A stretch of DNA of 64,000 nt from an uncultured Lachnospiraceae bacterium. Lineage in GTDB: Bacteria; Bacillota; Clostridia; Lachnospirales; Lachnospiraceae. Shown piece by piece: positions 8,268-18,512 of this stretch (positions are counted from its first letter, which is position 1; each line of letters begins with the position of its first letter). The stretch spans positions 1 through 64,000 of the forward strand of contig CACZLA010000002.1 in assembly GCA_902781895.1 (NCBI GenBank). The letters are read 5' to 3'. The position numbers and the translations under genes are program-made. The notes beneath the pieces were generated by a model. It was not told the origin of the DNA. It worked only from the letters and a program-made list of their open reading frames with translations, and searched no databases.

Positions 8268-11189
8268 TTATGAGTCCTCACCAAGCTTAAGTGCTTCGGT
8301 TATATTCAGACCCTTTACTATTCTTCTGATCCAGATGAAACAGATTGCCACTACTATCAGAAGAACCACTCCCAGTCTGATCATATCTCCTCCGTAAGCA
8401 CTGTCAAATACAGCTACGGAATGTTTCTCCGGCAGGTATACTGCAGCAAAAACTTTTGCGAAGAATTTTGAGGCAAGTACACCGGCAATTATTCCTGCAA
8501 GTATGGACATGATGGACAGGAAGGTCTGCTCTATTACCAGCATTCTGTTTATTTCTTTTTTCGTTATACCCTGTGCTCTGTAAATTCCGAACAGCAGCTC
8601 TCTGTCTCTGATGGAAGTAATCCAGTAGATCATATAACCTACAATACAGAGGATAATGGCTATCAGGAAATCCGCCGTAAACAAACCATTTGTTATCTGG
8701 ATTATAGCCGTGGATTTTTCTTTCTGAAGTTCTGTTTTCCAGGTATTTACGCTCTCAACAGTTCTGCCGCTATCACCGTAAATATCCTTCAGCTTGGCAG
8801 TTACTTCATCTTCCTCTACACCATCACCGTAGTTATCAGTTCCCTCCGACTTCTCAGTGCTGCCCCATACTTCATATGGAAGAACTCCGAAGCTTGAGTA
8901 TGCATTTCCGAAATTCGCAACCATGAGATAGTTTTCGGTTTCCTTTATCTTTCCGTCTTCCGCTAAAATGTATTTATAATTATTATATCCCGGCCAGGCA
9001 TCTACTATGGCAACTATCTTATAATTCACCGTTGCATAGGGATCCGGGTCATTAACTACCCTCGGGGCGATCATATGGCAGACTATACTGTCTCCCACCT
9101 TTGCATCATATTTTTCGGCAATACTTCTGGATATGATCACTCCGTCCGGCTCCTCTGCCAGAGCGTTCAGATAATTATACCAGTGTTCTTTATTTAGGTC
9201 GGATCTGAGCCTTGCAGTCTCGCCGAATTCCTTCGTGTTAACAGCCATAAATGTTATATCCAGATCCTCTTTACCCTTGTAGGAAGCCTTTGCCCTGTCT
9301 GTGATCAAAACCTTTGTAAGACTGCTGAATGTACCACTATCGATCAGCTTATTATAATCCTCATAGCTTGGTTCGTTATATCTCCATCTTATAGGTGCAG
9401 ATGCTGAGGCTCTCATCAGCTGAAGCGGCCATTTTTCCTGTATTCTTACATCAGCACCGCATTCATACTGAAGTCTCGCTTCTTTGTTTGCATTTATCGT
9501 CCTTGCCATATTTGCATTAAAAACACTCATGGCAACCGTCATAACAAGGAATATTGATATAACAGCCGATGCACTTCTTGTTCTTAGGATTTCCAGGATT
9601 CCCGCATAAGTAACAGGTCCGAATTTCTTTGCCCCCATCTTGTATATGAATCTGACTATATAGAATATCAGTCTCAGCATCAGCATTCCGCAGGCAAAAA
9701 GGAACAGCGTGGAATTGATAAATATTACAGGATCTATTCCATCCCCATTCAGTACTCCTGAAGAAAGACTCGGTATCTGTTTGTTATAATTGATGAGCAG
9801 ATATACTGATACTGCCAGAAGGATAATATCCAGGAAATACTTCTCCCAGGCAGGAGTAGATGTATTTTTTCTTCTGCTCTTCTTTTTCTTAAATGCCACA
9901 AATACGGGAACCATCATTACTATGATTGCAAGAAAGGCACCTACAAGACCTGCATACAGCATCATCTGATTATATCCGTAATCCTTGACGCTGATATCAT
10001 TTCCGCCGAAGGAAAATCCCATGAAATCATCAACGCCGGCAACCATCTTTCCGAACAGATATCCGGCAACCACACCCAGAGGCACACTAAGTCCTGCAAG
10101 GAAAATGGACTGAACCAGATACATTCCGATAAGACGCAGTTTACTTAGACCTCTGTTTCTGAGAGTTGTAAGCTCTCCATTTTCCGAGTCGATGATCCTG
10201 AAAGCTATCATGCCGATGAATATAAGTACCAGAATGATCAAAGGAAGAACGATAACATAAAGCATCTGTCCTACGGACTTACTGTTTTCCTTATAATCAG
10301 CTATTATGGGGGTGATTGGCTCCTTCAGATTTTCATCCTTCTGGTGGAACTGTTTAATAACACTTTCAATATCATAAATGTTTTCTGTATTTATATATCT
10401 GTAATCATAGGATACACCTGTTTCATAATGCATCTGCTTCGGGTGTTCCTTTGCTATCCTGCAAAAATCTTTTTTGTCAATAATAGCCGTATATCCCATA
10501 TCGCTCAGAGAATGGATCCAGAAATAATCATCTTTCTTTTCTGAAATGATTCCGCTGACATAAAGAGTAAGTACCGGCTCATCACCTATCTCATCTCCAT
10601 AAACCAGTTTTTCATAGCTTATTACCTCTCCCGGAACAAGCCCGTAACCGTCGGCAGTATACTGACTCACAAGACAGGGAACAGCACCTTCTGGGATATC
10701 GACTCCATTTTCCGTATATCGGGAAATATCACCATATAGATCGGCTCCGGATACTATATCGTAATGATCTGAAATCCCGCCTTCCTTTAATCCATCCTCT
10801 AAATATCCAAAGCCCAGACTTTTACCTTTGTGATAGGAATATTCCGCCTCGGAACCTGTAAAATAAACTAATCTCTGAGATGCAATTACCGGTATTTCCA
10901 AATACTTATTCCATGAATCCTCATAGCTTTTTAATGTATTGGTGATGGTTCCGGATACATCTTCCCCTAAAGCTTCACCGTTTATCTTTCCGTCTCTTGT
11001 AAGGGTTGCAGGAAATTCTCCACTGACCTCATACTCACTAGTGAAGCCTCTTTGGATCAGCTTCATCCTTGATCCATCTCTGAACATCATCATAAGTGCG
11101 AAAACCATAATGATGGAAATGTTTCCGATCACAAGACAAAGATATAGCCTATATTTATTTATAATCTTAGTTAGTATATATCTTATCAT
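8268..11189 (-). CDS. FtsX/MacB-like ABC transporter permease, duplicated 10-TM form
   Basis: A 973-residue membrane protein. A first helix near residues 15-35 is followed by a large extracellular part (about 36-310). A cluster of helices follows between about 312 and 560, then a second extracellular part (about 565-830) and three final helices (about 835-855, 880-905, 935-955). Two FtsX-like units in one chain match the 10-TM permeases of Gram-positive MacB/Bce-type transporters. Its start overlaps the stop of the upstream adaptor gene by 4 bp, which indicates translational coupling. It would use the two ATPases encoded downstream and the two adaptors encoded upstream. Confidence 0.88.
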   Translation of the reverse strand: MIRYILTKIINKYRLYLCLVIGNISIIMVFALMMMFRDGSRMKLIQRGFTSEYEVSGEFPATLTRDGKINGEALGEDVSGTITNTLKSYEDSWNKYLEIPVIASQRLVYFTGSEAEYSYHKGKSLGFGYLEDGLKEGGISDHYDIVSGADLYGDISRYTENGVDIPEGAVPCLVSQYTADGYGLVPGEVISYEKLVYGDEIGDEPVLTLYVSGIISEKKDDYFWIHSLSDMGYTAIIDKKDFCRIAKEHPKQMHYETGVSYDYRYINTENIYDIESVIKQFHQKDENLKEPITPIIADYKENSKSVGQMLYVIVLPLIILVLIFIGMIAFRIIDSENGELTTLRNRGLSKLRLIGMYLVQSIFLAGLSVPLGVVAGYLFGKMVAGVDDFMGFSFGGNDISVKDYGYNQMMLYAGLVGAFLAIIVMMVPVFVAFKKKKSRRKNTSTPAWEKYFLDIILLAVSVYLLINYNKQIPSLSSGVLNGDGIDPVIFINSTLFLFACGMLMLRLIFYIVRFIYKMGAKKFGPVTYAGILEILRTRSASAVISIFLVMTVAMSVFNANMARTINANKEARLQYECGADVRIQEKWPLQLMRASASAPIRWRYNEPSYEDYNKLIDSGTFSSLTKVLITDRAKASYKGKEDLDITFMAVNTKEFGETARLRSDLNKEHWYNYLNALAEEPDGVIISRSIAEKYDAKVGDSIVCHMIAPRVVNDPDPYATVNYKIVAIVDAWPGYNNYKYILAEDGKIKETENYLMVANFGNAYSSFGVLPYEVWGSTEKSEGTDNYGDGVEEDEVTAKLKDIYGDSGRTVESVNTWKTELQKEKSTAIIQITNGLFTADFLIAIILCIVGYMIYWITSIRDRELLFGIYRAQGITKKEINRMLVIEQTFLSIMSILAGIIAGVLASKFFAKVFAAVYLPEKHSVAVFDSAYGGDMIRLGVVLLIVVAICFIWIRRIVKGLNITEALKLGEDS

Positions 11190-13465
11190 TTGAGTAGCTT
11201 ATCTCCCACATTAACGCCATCCAGTACATATACTTTTCCTGTTGGAGCAACTGTTTCATGTATTGTAACGTATTCCTTTACTATCTCTCCGTTTTCTACC
11301 TTCCAGACATAATACCTGTCCTTCTGAGCCATCTTGTCATATTCGGTCTTTACAGATGTTCCCGGAACCACTATTACCTGCTTCATTTCTTTTCCGTTGA
11401 ACTTTATCTTCGCACCTTCCAGGTCCTCTTCGGATATCTCGTCATCTATTCGTAAATAGAACTGATAATCTACATGCTTATAAAATGGACTGGAAAAAGT
11501 AGAGTGTGGTTTTCCGTCCCTTGTGAACAGAATATATCTGTCACTGCTTCCATTCAGCCCGAGACATTCTCCGGTCCAGCTTTTTTCCTTTGTATAAAGA
11601 GTTATCTCTTCTCCTATCTTCGGATTTACGCTGGGATTTGAAGGATCCTTGGAATCAACTATTACCTGGAATCTTGTAAACCCGTCTTCCTCTTTTCTGT
11701 ACTGTTCAGTGAGAATGTACTGGCTTTTTTCTACTCTGGTAAAATTGCTTATGGACAGTGAATTGATGTTTCCGTCCTCCTGAGCAAACTTTGTGTATCC
11801 CGATCCATCTCCATTCACAGAATTTGACAGATCCTGATATCTTGTCTGGAATATAGCTTTGTTTGCACTATACTCTGCCTTCGAAAATTCTTCATTATAC
11901 GTCAGGATATCCAGATCGCACTGAGTTCTCTCAGCCAGATACATATTTTCTCTGATGGCATCCGTATCGGTACCGAAATCTTCTATATTTATTCCTCCGG
12001 CTGCACTGATAACTGATTCAAGATCCGTTTTATTCTTCTCAAAATCCTTCGCTGCTCTTTCCCTGTCATTATCCAGCTCTTTTATAGCACCTCTGGCATC
12101 CTCTATATCAGCTTTTCCGATATTGGTTTCCATTTTATAGAGTGCATCACCTTCACTTGCAGCTCCGATAATATGCACCTCATCAACCTTTCCGGAATAA
12201 TCGGCTGTATAAACTCTGCTGTAAGGATATGCTATATTTATAAACTCCGTCTCGCATTTCTCGGCATAGTCTGCAAGACCGGCTGTAGCAGTTTCATACT
12301 TTGTGGGAATGGCGGCAGCGTTTCTGTAATATACCATCTCTCCTTCATCGAGACCGGAAACAACCTCCGTATAATTTTCCCCTGCCACACCCAGTTCAAC
12401 CTTTCGTTTTTCACTGGCATCTGTATTGGTTGCACTTCTGACATAGACAAACTCCTCGCCGTTTTCTCTGTAAACAGAGTCGTTTCCCACTGCCAGCTTT
12501 TCAGTATCATCGGTGTTCATAAAATAAAGAACCATGTCAACCCCGGGAGTAAGCTTTTCCCCCGGAACCGTGAACTGTATGTATGGATTCTTCTTTACAG
12601 ATTTCGCAAATGATACCTCATCATTTGTATATTCTCTTTCTTTTATATAGGCTTTTTTTCCATTTATATAGGTCCATTTGCTTTTATAATCCGTATACTC
12701 ATATTTATCTATGGTCTTACCGGCAACCTCTATATAAAGATCGTTCATGTCCATAATAACCGCTATATTTTCACCTGCTTCAACATGGTTACTCTGACTG
12801 AGATCCTTGACAAATGATACATAACCAGACACAGGTGCCGTATAAACCGCTGTCTGTGACTTACTCTGAAGCTCGGACAGCTCGGAGTTTTTACTGCTTA
12901 TCTTTTTGTCGATCACCGCAAGGTTGTATCTCTGATTTTCGGTTTCTGTCTCTATCTCTTTTGCCTTCTTCTGTATTCCCTCATTATCCTGAAGATACTC
13001 CTCGATCTTCTTTTCATAATCCAGCTTTTCAAGAGTCTTGTCAGATGTATTTTGTACATTCTCCCGCTCTCTTTTCAGAGAAGCGATCTCATTTTTCAGA
13101 GTTGTTATCTGCTCGGCACCGGAATCACTCACTTCTCTTGCAATAACATCTCCCTCATTAACATAGTCGCCTACTGCAACGCACAGCTCTGCCAGGTCTG
13201 TTCCTTCCTTCGTAAAGCAGGGATATTCCATAGGAACTACCGTGCCGTAAAACATCTCTACCGTTCCCACTACTCTTTTACTTACCGGACGATATGCCGA
13301 TGCTGCCTCCTTCGGTTCTTCAAGTGCGGGAATATCTCCACTATTCGAAGAACATCCTGTCATAATCGTCAGCAGCGATAATATCTGTACACAAACAAGA
13401 ACCGCGGATATACGGGCTTTTATAGTTCGTTTATTCTGTTTTTTAATCCGATAAAGAAACCACAT
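11186..13465 (-). CDS. HlyD/MacA-like adaptor lipoprotein, tandem-duplicated
   Basis: A 759-residue exported adaptor with a signal sequence ending in the lipobox MTGC, so probably a lipoprotein. Residues about 55-390 form one complete adaptor: VGDYVNEGDVI half-lipoyl motif, long coiled coil, VYTAPVSGYVSF second half-lipoyl, then beta-barrel and YYRN end. From about 400 to 759 the plan recurs: VYTADYSGKVDEV, ASEGDALYKMET, a second coiled coil, a barrel, and a VWKVENGEIVKEYV membrane-proximal end. A doubled adaptor in one chain is uncommon. It overlaps its neighbours on both sides and belongs to the permease/ATPase system. Confidence 0.83.
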   Translation of the reverse strand: MWFLYRIKKQNKRTIKARISAVLVCVQILSLLTIMTGCSSNSGDIPALEEPKEAASAYRPVSKRVVGTVEMFYGTVVPMEYPCFTKEGTDLAELCVAVGDYVNEGDVIAREVSDSGAEQITTLKNEIASLKRERENVQNTSDKTLEKLDYEKKIEEYLQDNEGIQKKAKEIETETENQRYNLAVIDKKISSKNSELSELQSKSQTAVYTAPVSGYVSFVKDLSQSNHVEAGENIAVIMDMNDLYIEVAGKTIDKYEYTDYKSKWTYINGKKAYIKEREYTNDEVSFAKSVKKNPYIQFTVPGEKLTPGVDMVLYFMNTDDTEKLAVGNDSVYRENGEEFVYVRSATNTDASEKRKVELGVAGENYTEVVSGLDEGEMVYYRNAAAIPTKYETATAGLADYAEKCETEFINIAYPYSRVYTADYSGKVDEVHIIGAASEGDALYKMETNIGKADIEDARGAIKELDNDRERAAKDFEKNKTDLESVISAAGGINIEDFGTDTDAIRENMYLAERTQCDLDILTYNEEFSKAEYSANKAIFQTRYQDLSNSVNGDGSGYTKFAQEDGNINSLSISNFTRVEKSQYILTEQYRKEEDGFTRFQVIVDSKDPSNPSVNPKIGEEITLYTKEKSWTGECLGLNGSSDRYILFTRDGKPHSTFSSPFYKHVDYQFYLRIDDEISEEDLEGAKIKFNGKEMKQVIVVPGTSVKTEYDKMAQKDRYYVWKVENGEIVKEYVTIHETVAPTGKVYVLDGVNVGDKLLK

Positions 13466-14576
13466 CTCCCTCTTCCAGTCCTTCCTTGATTATTACATAC
13501 TGACCGATATTTGCACCAACGGTTACCTCGGTAGCTATATATTCTCCGTCCACATCCTTATAGACGTAGTTTCGTCCTTCATTTTCGATGATTGCTTTTT
13601 TATCAACATATAAAGCATTCTTTATCTCCGGCATTTCTGCTGTAAGCATCAATGTATTTTCCTTTAGCGTCTCGTCTCCCAGAAGCTTAAAATAGACCTT
13701 TCCGGATATTATCGCATCTGTCGGGGTACTCTCCTCACCCTCTTCATTTGTCTGAGACGGATCACCTATCACCTCTACCTCATATTCACTGAGATATGTT
13801 TTTGCTTTAAACCTATCTCCGACATGGAACTCCACATCCGTTGTTGTAAGAGCATCTCCCGAGCTTGCCGTATCCCCATCCTCGGTAAGATCCATTTCAT
13901 AATATCCTGCATCAACAGATACTCTTATAAGGGGAACTCCCACTGACATAAATCCATCCTCAAGTGAAGGATCCACAAAGCTTACAACTCCGTCACCCTC
14001 AGCTATGATATTTATCGAACTATAGGTTGAATTCACATCAGAAATGTACATATCCGCAACCTTTATCTGCTCGTCCAGATTGGAAATCTCATAACTGTAA
14101 TCCAGACTCGAATCAAGCTGCATCAGATTCTGATAATGCTCTTTCTGTAAAACTGCCTGAGCTTTATTATCCTGGTTTTCCTTCAGCTCCTTGTTCAGTC
14201 GTTCCGAGGTAAATGAAACCAGAGTATCTCCTGCATGAACATAGTCACCCACTGCAACGTGAAGCTTTCCGAACTCCGCTTTGTACATGGCTACCATATC
14301 GTCATACTTGTTTTTTTCTATTCTGTAGGTGGTTTCCTCGGCTCCGGCAAGATTGATCACCTTTTCAAAAACCGGAGAGATATCTCCCTTTTCTACCACT
14401 GCAGTATCCTGTTCAACCCCTGTATAGGTTACATCCTTTGGCGGAACCAGTGCATCCATATCTTTTTCTCCGCAGCCTGAAAGCACCAAAAGAGACAGAA
14501 GCACTGCACATGTGGCAGTACGTCTGCTCTTTGATATTCGGAGATTTCTTTTTCTATTCCTACTATTCACCATCAT
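13443..14576 (-). CDS. HlyD/MacA-like adaptor lipoprotein
   Basis: A 377-residue exported adaptor with lipobox LSGC (after LLVLSGCGEKD). It has the order half-lipoyl (VAVGDYVHAGDTLVSF), short coiled coil (about 125-175), second half-lipoyl (IIAEGDGVVSFVD), beta-barrel, and a membrane-proximal end (YVYKDVDGEYIATEVTVGA ... EEGDVVSL). Adaptors of this family bind an ABC permease and guide substrate on the outer face. The start lies inside the upstream lipoprotein gene (14 bp overlap), and the end overlaps the tandem adaptor by 23 bp. Confidence 0.85.
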   Translation of the reverse strand: MMVNSRNRKRNLRISKSRRTATCAVLLSLLVLSGCGEKDMDALVPPKDVTYTGVEQDTAVVEKGDISPVFEKVINLAGAEETTYRIEKNKYDDMVAMYKAEFGKLHVAVGDYVHAGDTLVSFTSERLNKELKENQDNKAQAVLQKEHYQNLMQLDSSLDYSYEISNLDEQIKVADMYISDVNSTYSSINIIAEGDGVVSFVDPSLEDGFMSVGVPLIRVSVDAGYYEMDLTEDGDTASSGDALTTTDVEFHVGDRFKAKTYLSEYEVEVIGDPSQTNEEGEESTPTDAIISGKVYFKLLGDETLKENTLMLTAEMPEIKNALYVDKKAIIENEGRNYVYKDVDGEYIATEVTVGANIGQYVIIKEGLEEGDVVSLSD

Positions 14577-16197
14577 CTACTTCCATGGTCTCCTCATCGG
14601 AGCCTCCACCTGTCATTGAATAACCATTACCATCTTCAAAACGATTTACAGATCCGTCCATAGCATTTATGGATATTTCTGCCAGACCGGTTACTCCGTC
14701 CTCTCCATAATCAACATTTCCAGACTCAACATAGAAGGTCCAGACCGGAATCTGGGAATACTTATCACTGTTCTCGTCACTGCAATAGGATTCATACTTA
14801 AGGGCACCCATAGTAATATTCAGTATATCCGTATCACCCATTTTCTTCATATCCAGCTTTTCTTCAAGTGCATTTTTAAGTGATGTTTTTATCTTTTCAA
14901 AATCCAGAAGCTCCACATCCTCTACTATTTCCTCAGTTTCATAAAATAACAGGAGTTCTGCTCCATAGACACCCTTATCGGTCATCTTTATCACTCCGGT
15001 ATTTCCGGTATCCATGGAATACATGTTTTCCATTTTTATTACCTCAGCTGTAGGTGACTGAAGATAAACCGCATAACCGTTTCTCGATAAGGTCGGATCC
15101 TCAGTACCTGCTGTGTTGTTCTTCATCAGAAACTCATAATACGAACACTTATACTTTTCCATACCTTCTCTCATCAGATCCTTCTGTGCAGCAAGTCTTT
15201 CAATACCTATTGCACCCGATCCGACATTACTGTTCTGAAGTGTACTCACATAATCCTTATCCGAAAAAGTAAGTGCTACAGGACCTCCGTCATTATATCC
15301 CAAACCATACATAGGCAGTCCCGCCATAGCATGATACAGATCCGATGATCTTCCCACACAATTATCAGCCTCATTTAATCCGATAATTTCTTTGAGAAAT
15401 TCCTGAGCTTTTTTTGTCGCATCTTCATAAGACATACTGCACTCATTTTTTACATCGGATATCTTTTCCATGGTTTGTGTGTTTGTCTCATAAACCATGG
15501 TTTTATAATCCTTATCGGGAAAATAGTCTTTTATGCTTATAGGATCCAGAAATACATACTTTATCTCGGAATCTCCATCATATGCAAGTAAAAGACCATA
15601 CTTTATTCCGTTATATTCACCCTCGTACATATGAATATAACGATTGGTTTCATCCAGCCATCTGTAAACCTCCGGAAAACCGGAATCTATAGCGCCTTTC
15701 TCCTCTTCGAAAGCTTCCGGATCATCAAAGAAGTCATAGCCTTTCCCTTCCATATAGTTAAGTATATCTCTATACTTATCAAGAAATGTTATATAGTCGG
15801 TTTCATTTGTATATTTTAATTCTTCCAGCTTCTTTCCCGTATCCCCGAATAGAGCCTTTACGATTCTGTCCTCGTCTGCCTGATCGTGACTGACACTCCT
15901 TGACTTATAAACATTCAGGAAATCCGTATCCGGTACATTTATCGAAAGATCAACCTTTGTGCTCACTCCCTGAACGCCGATAGTTTCCTTCCATTTTACC
16001 CTGTCTCCAAACATCTCTTTCAGAGTTTTTCCGTCTCCCTGACTATAGTCTGCATCCGTCTCAGAGCTTTCTGTCACAACATCGGTTGAACCGTAATCCT
16101 CAACCACAGTTTCCTTTTTTCCGCATCCGGAAACAGATAATGCAAAAAGTAAACTTAAGGATAATGCTGTTAGTTTCCTACGACCTTGTTTTCTCAT
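14563..16197 (-). CDS. Lipoprotein of unknown function, first gene of the export operon
   Basis: A 544-residue protein with a signal peptide and lipobox VSGC (LFALSVSGCGKKE). The mature part is hydrophilic and acidic with no motif I can name; a segment SYEDATKKAQEFLKEIIGL recalls the repeat unit of PepSY-like domains. The start has a strong GAAGGAAGGAT ribosome site. It leads the operon that encodes adaptors, permease and ATPases, so it may be a substrate-binding or sensing partner of the exporter. A distantly similar lipoprotein-type protein follows the divergent histidine kinase. Confidence 0.65.
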   Translation of the reverse strand: MRKQGRRKLTALSLSLLFALSVSGCGKKETVVEDYGSTDVVTESSETDADYSQGDGKTLKEMFGDRVKWKETIGVQGVSTKVDLSINVPDTDFLNVYKSRSVSHDQADEDRIVKALFGDTGKKLEELKYTNETDYITFLDKYRDILNYMEGKGYDFFDDPEAFEEEKGAIDSGFPEVYRWLDETNRYIHMYEGEYNGIKYGLLLAYDGDSEIKYVFLDPISIKDYFPDKDYKTMVYETNTQTMEKISDVKNECSMSYEDATKKAQEFLKEIIGLNEADNCVGRSSDLYHAMAGLPMYGLGYNDGGPVALTFSDKDYVSTLQNSNVGSGAIGIERLAAQKDLMREGMEKYKCSYYEFLMKNNTAGTEDPTLSRNGYAVYLQSPTAEVIKMENMYSMDTGNTGVIKMTDKGVYGAELLLFYETEEIVEDVELLDFEKIKTSLKNALEEKLDMKKMGDTDILNITMGALKYESYCSDENSDKYSQIPVWTFYVESGNVDYGEDGVTGLAEISINAMDGSVNRFEDGNGYSMTGGGSDEETMEVDDGE

Positions 16198-16278
16198 AAT
16201 ACTTATCCTTCCTTCACAAGAAATAGTTTTCCTTTTTACCCGAGTATAAACGAAGTATAAAACTACATTGCATCAACA

Positions 16279-16309
16279 TTGTATCTATTTTTATACAATT
16301 AAGATACAA
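16279..16309. promoter_or_regulatory. Candidate operator between export operon and two-component genes
   Basis: In the 156 bp divergent gap, TTGTATC (16279-16285) and GATACAA (16303-16309) form an inverted pair with 17 bp between, and a further ATACAA lies inside. The site sits where a response regulator could control both directions. No clean -35/-10 pair was identified, so this is a suggestion only. Confidence 0.3.
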
Positions 16310-16353
16310 ATATATGATATACTGAAACATATTTTTATTATTAGAGGTGCAGA

Positions 16354-17013
16354 ATGATTAAGCTTCTTATCGTCGAGGATGAAAAACCTATCTCCGACCT
16401 CATGGTCATGAATCTTACAAGAGCAGGCTACAAATGCACGGCTCTCTACAACGGACGCGACGCCGCAGATCTTCTGGAAGAAAATCAGAGCTTCGATCTG
16501 ATACTTCTGGATATCATGCTTCCGGAAATAAATGGATACGAACTGATGGAGTATATAAGACCTATGGGAATTCCCGTTATCTTTATCACTGCCATGGCAT
16601 CACTGGACAATCGTATCAAGGGTCTTACATCGGGAGCGGAAGACTATATCGTAAAACCTTTTGAAATAGTTGAGCTTCTTGCCCGTATCAACATCGTTCT
16701 CAGAAGATACAATAAAACAGAAACCAGTCTTAAGTTTAAGGATTTGGTCATAGATACTGAAAACAGAGTCGTTACCAGGGGTACTGAAGAGATAAAGCTT
16801 ACACCGAAGGAGTTTGAGCTTCTCGTTTTGTTTGTCAGAAATGTAAATATGACTCTGTTTAAAGACAAGATATTCGAGACCATCTGGGAAACCGAATGGC
16901 AGCCTGAATCCAGAACCGTGGATCTTCATGTCCAGAGGCTGAGAAAAAAGCTGAATCTGAAAAATGAACTTGTAACCGTTTACAGCACCGGTTATCGTTT
17001 ATCGGATAAATAA
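16354..17013 (+). CDS. Response regulator, OmpR/PhoB family
   Basis: A 219-residue transcription factor with receiver domain 1-115 (acidic ED at 9-10, phospho-acceptor Asp53 in LLDIMLP, Thr79, Lys101 in VKPF) and a winged-helix DNA-binding domain about 125-219 (LTPKEFELLVLF, RTVDLHVQRLRKKL, GYRL). It is encoded just ahead of its likely kinase and divergent from the export operon, so it probably controls that operon in response to an envelope signal. AGAGGTGC before the ATG serves as ribosome site. Confidence 0.93.
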   Translation: MIKLLIVEDEKPISDLMVMNLTRAGYKCTALYNGRDAADLLEENQSFDLILLDIMLPEINGYELMEYIRPMGIPVIFITAMASLDNRIKGLTSGAEDYIVKPFEIVELLARINIVLRRYNKTETSLKFKDLVIDTENRVVTRGTEEIKLTPKEFELLVLFVRNVNMTLFKDKIFETIWETEWQPESRTVDLHVQRLRKKLNLKNELVTVYSTGYRLSDK

Positions 17014-17060
17014 TAAGAAGCGCTGTTATCCTATAGATACCATTTCTCCGGAGTATTATC

Positions 17061-18512
17061 ATGAAATTCAGACACAAGGTCTTACTTATCAACATCATAC
17101 TGATATCCCTCGCCCTGTCTGTATCAGGCTTTCTTATGATGTCCCGACAGAACAAGATCATGATGGATGCCCAGGTAAAAAATGCAGTTACCGAAAACAA
17201 CCTTGTTCAGTCTGTTATGGAATACTCCCTGCTGGATACTATCAATAATGATCCCATTCATTTGGCTGATGTACTTCCGGATGTTTCCCAGCAGGTATCC
17301 GCAGGTATCCTGAATGACTCTACACAGCTTTTTGTAAGATACGATCAGAACATTGTCTATACTACAAATAAAGAGCTTTCTCTCCCTTCCGTCCTGAATG
17401 ATGAGGTGACTACCACATATAAAAAGAAATATGTCCTTACCGAAGAAGGAAATAAAGATTATATCTATATAAATTCTACCAGCACCATAGACAGCCACGT
17501 TCTTAACATTATCACTAAACGAGATATAACTGACACGAAGCAGCTGATGAATAACTCCGTAAGGGACTTCAGAACATTTATCATCATCATGCTCTGTATC
17601 TCCGGTCTGTTTATATTTGTATTCAGTAAGATCCTTACAAGAAATCTCGAAAAGCTGAATTCTGTTACCGACGAATTCTCCGAGGGAAGCTTCAATACAA
17701 GAAGTGATATCAAATCAGGAGATGAAATAGGTCTTTTGTCAGACAAATTTAATCATATGGCAGATTCCGTTGAAAATCATATCGATGAGCTCAGCGATAT
17801 GATACACCGTCGTGATCAGTTTGTTGCAGACTTTACCCACGAGATAAAAACACCTATGACTACCATCATCGGCTACGCTGATACTATACGTTCCGTCGAT
17901 CTCCCAAGAGAGGACGAGATACTGGCAGCAAACTATATAGTTTCCGAAGGAAAACGTCTCGAGCAGATGTCCTCCCACCTGTTTGATCTTATATATCTGA
18001 AGGATGGAGAGATACCAAAGCAGGAAGTTAATACCCGGGGACTGGGTGAAGCTGTTATCGATACAGTCCTTCCATCTATAGAAAAAGCCGGTCTTACATT
18101 AACCTATGATTTCGAAAATGCAAATATCATCGGAGACAGCCCTCTTCTTAAGACTGCATTTATCAATATTCTGGACAATGCCAGAAAAGCATCTGAAAAA
18201 GGGGACGAAATAAGCTTTACCGGAAAATATATTCCGTCAGACAAAAAAAACGAAGAGTCCGACAAATATATCTTCACTGTTGAAGACCACGGAATAGGTA
18301 TCAGCGAAGAAGATATTGAAAAGATATGTGACGAATTCTATATGGTAGATAAATCCCGTTCCAGAAAGGAAGGCGGTGCAGGACTTGGTATGTCTCTGGT
18401 TTCTGCCATCCTTAAGGAGCATAATGCCGATCTGAAGATAGAAAGTAAGCTTGGCGAAGGAACAAGAATGATAGTAACATTTGACTGCACTATGTACGAG
18501 GAAGAAGAATGA
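17061..18512 (+). CDS. Membrane sensor histidine kinase with HAMP domain
   Basis: A 483-residue kinase. TM helices lie at about 7-27 and 172-192 and enclose a 145-residue extracellular sensor part. HAMP is at about 193-245, the H-box FVADFTHEIKTPM has phospho-acceptor His260, the N-box LDNARKA has Asn373, and G boxes are VEDHGIGI and GGAGLGMSLV. It follows the response regulator by 47 bp and overlaps the downstream gene by 4 bp, giving a three-gene sensing unit. The extracellular loop may sense the exported compound or wall stress. Confidence 0.92.
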   Translation: MKFRHKVLLINIILISLALSVSGFLMMSRQNKIMMDAQVKNAVTENNLVQSVMEYSLLDTINNDPIHLADVLPDVSQQVSAGILNDSTQLFVRYDQNIVYTTNKELSLPSVLNDEVTTTYKKKYVLTEEGNKDYIYINSTSTIDSHVLNIITKRDITDTKQLMNNSVRDFRTFIIIMLCISGLFIFVFSKILTRNLEKLNSVTDEFSEGSFNTRSDIKSGDEIGLLSDKFNHMADSVENHIDELSDMIHRRDQFVADFTHEIKTPMTTIIGYADTIRSVDLPREDEILAANYIVSEGKRLEQMSSHLFDLIYLKDGEIPKQEVNTRGLGEAVIDTVLPSIEKAGLTLTYDFENANIIGDSPLLKTAFINILDNARKASEKGDEISFTGKYIPSDKKNEESDKYIFTVEDHGIGISEEDIEKICDEFYMVDKSRSRKEGGAGLGMSLVSAILKEHNADLKIESKLGEGTRMIVTFDCTMYEEEE

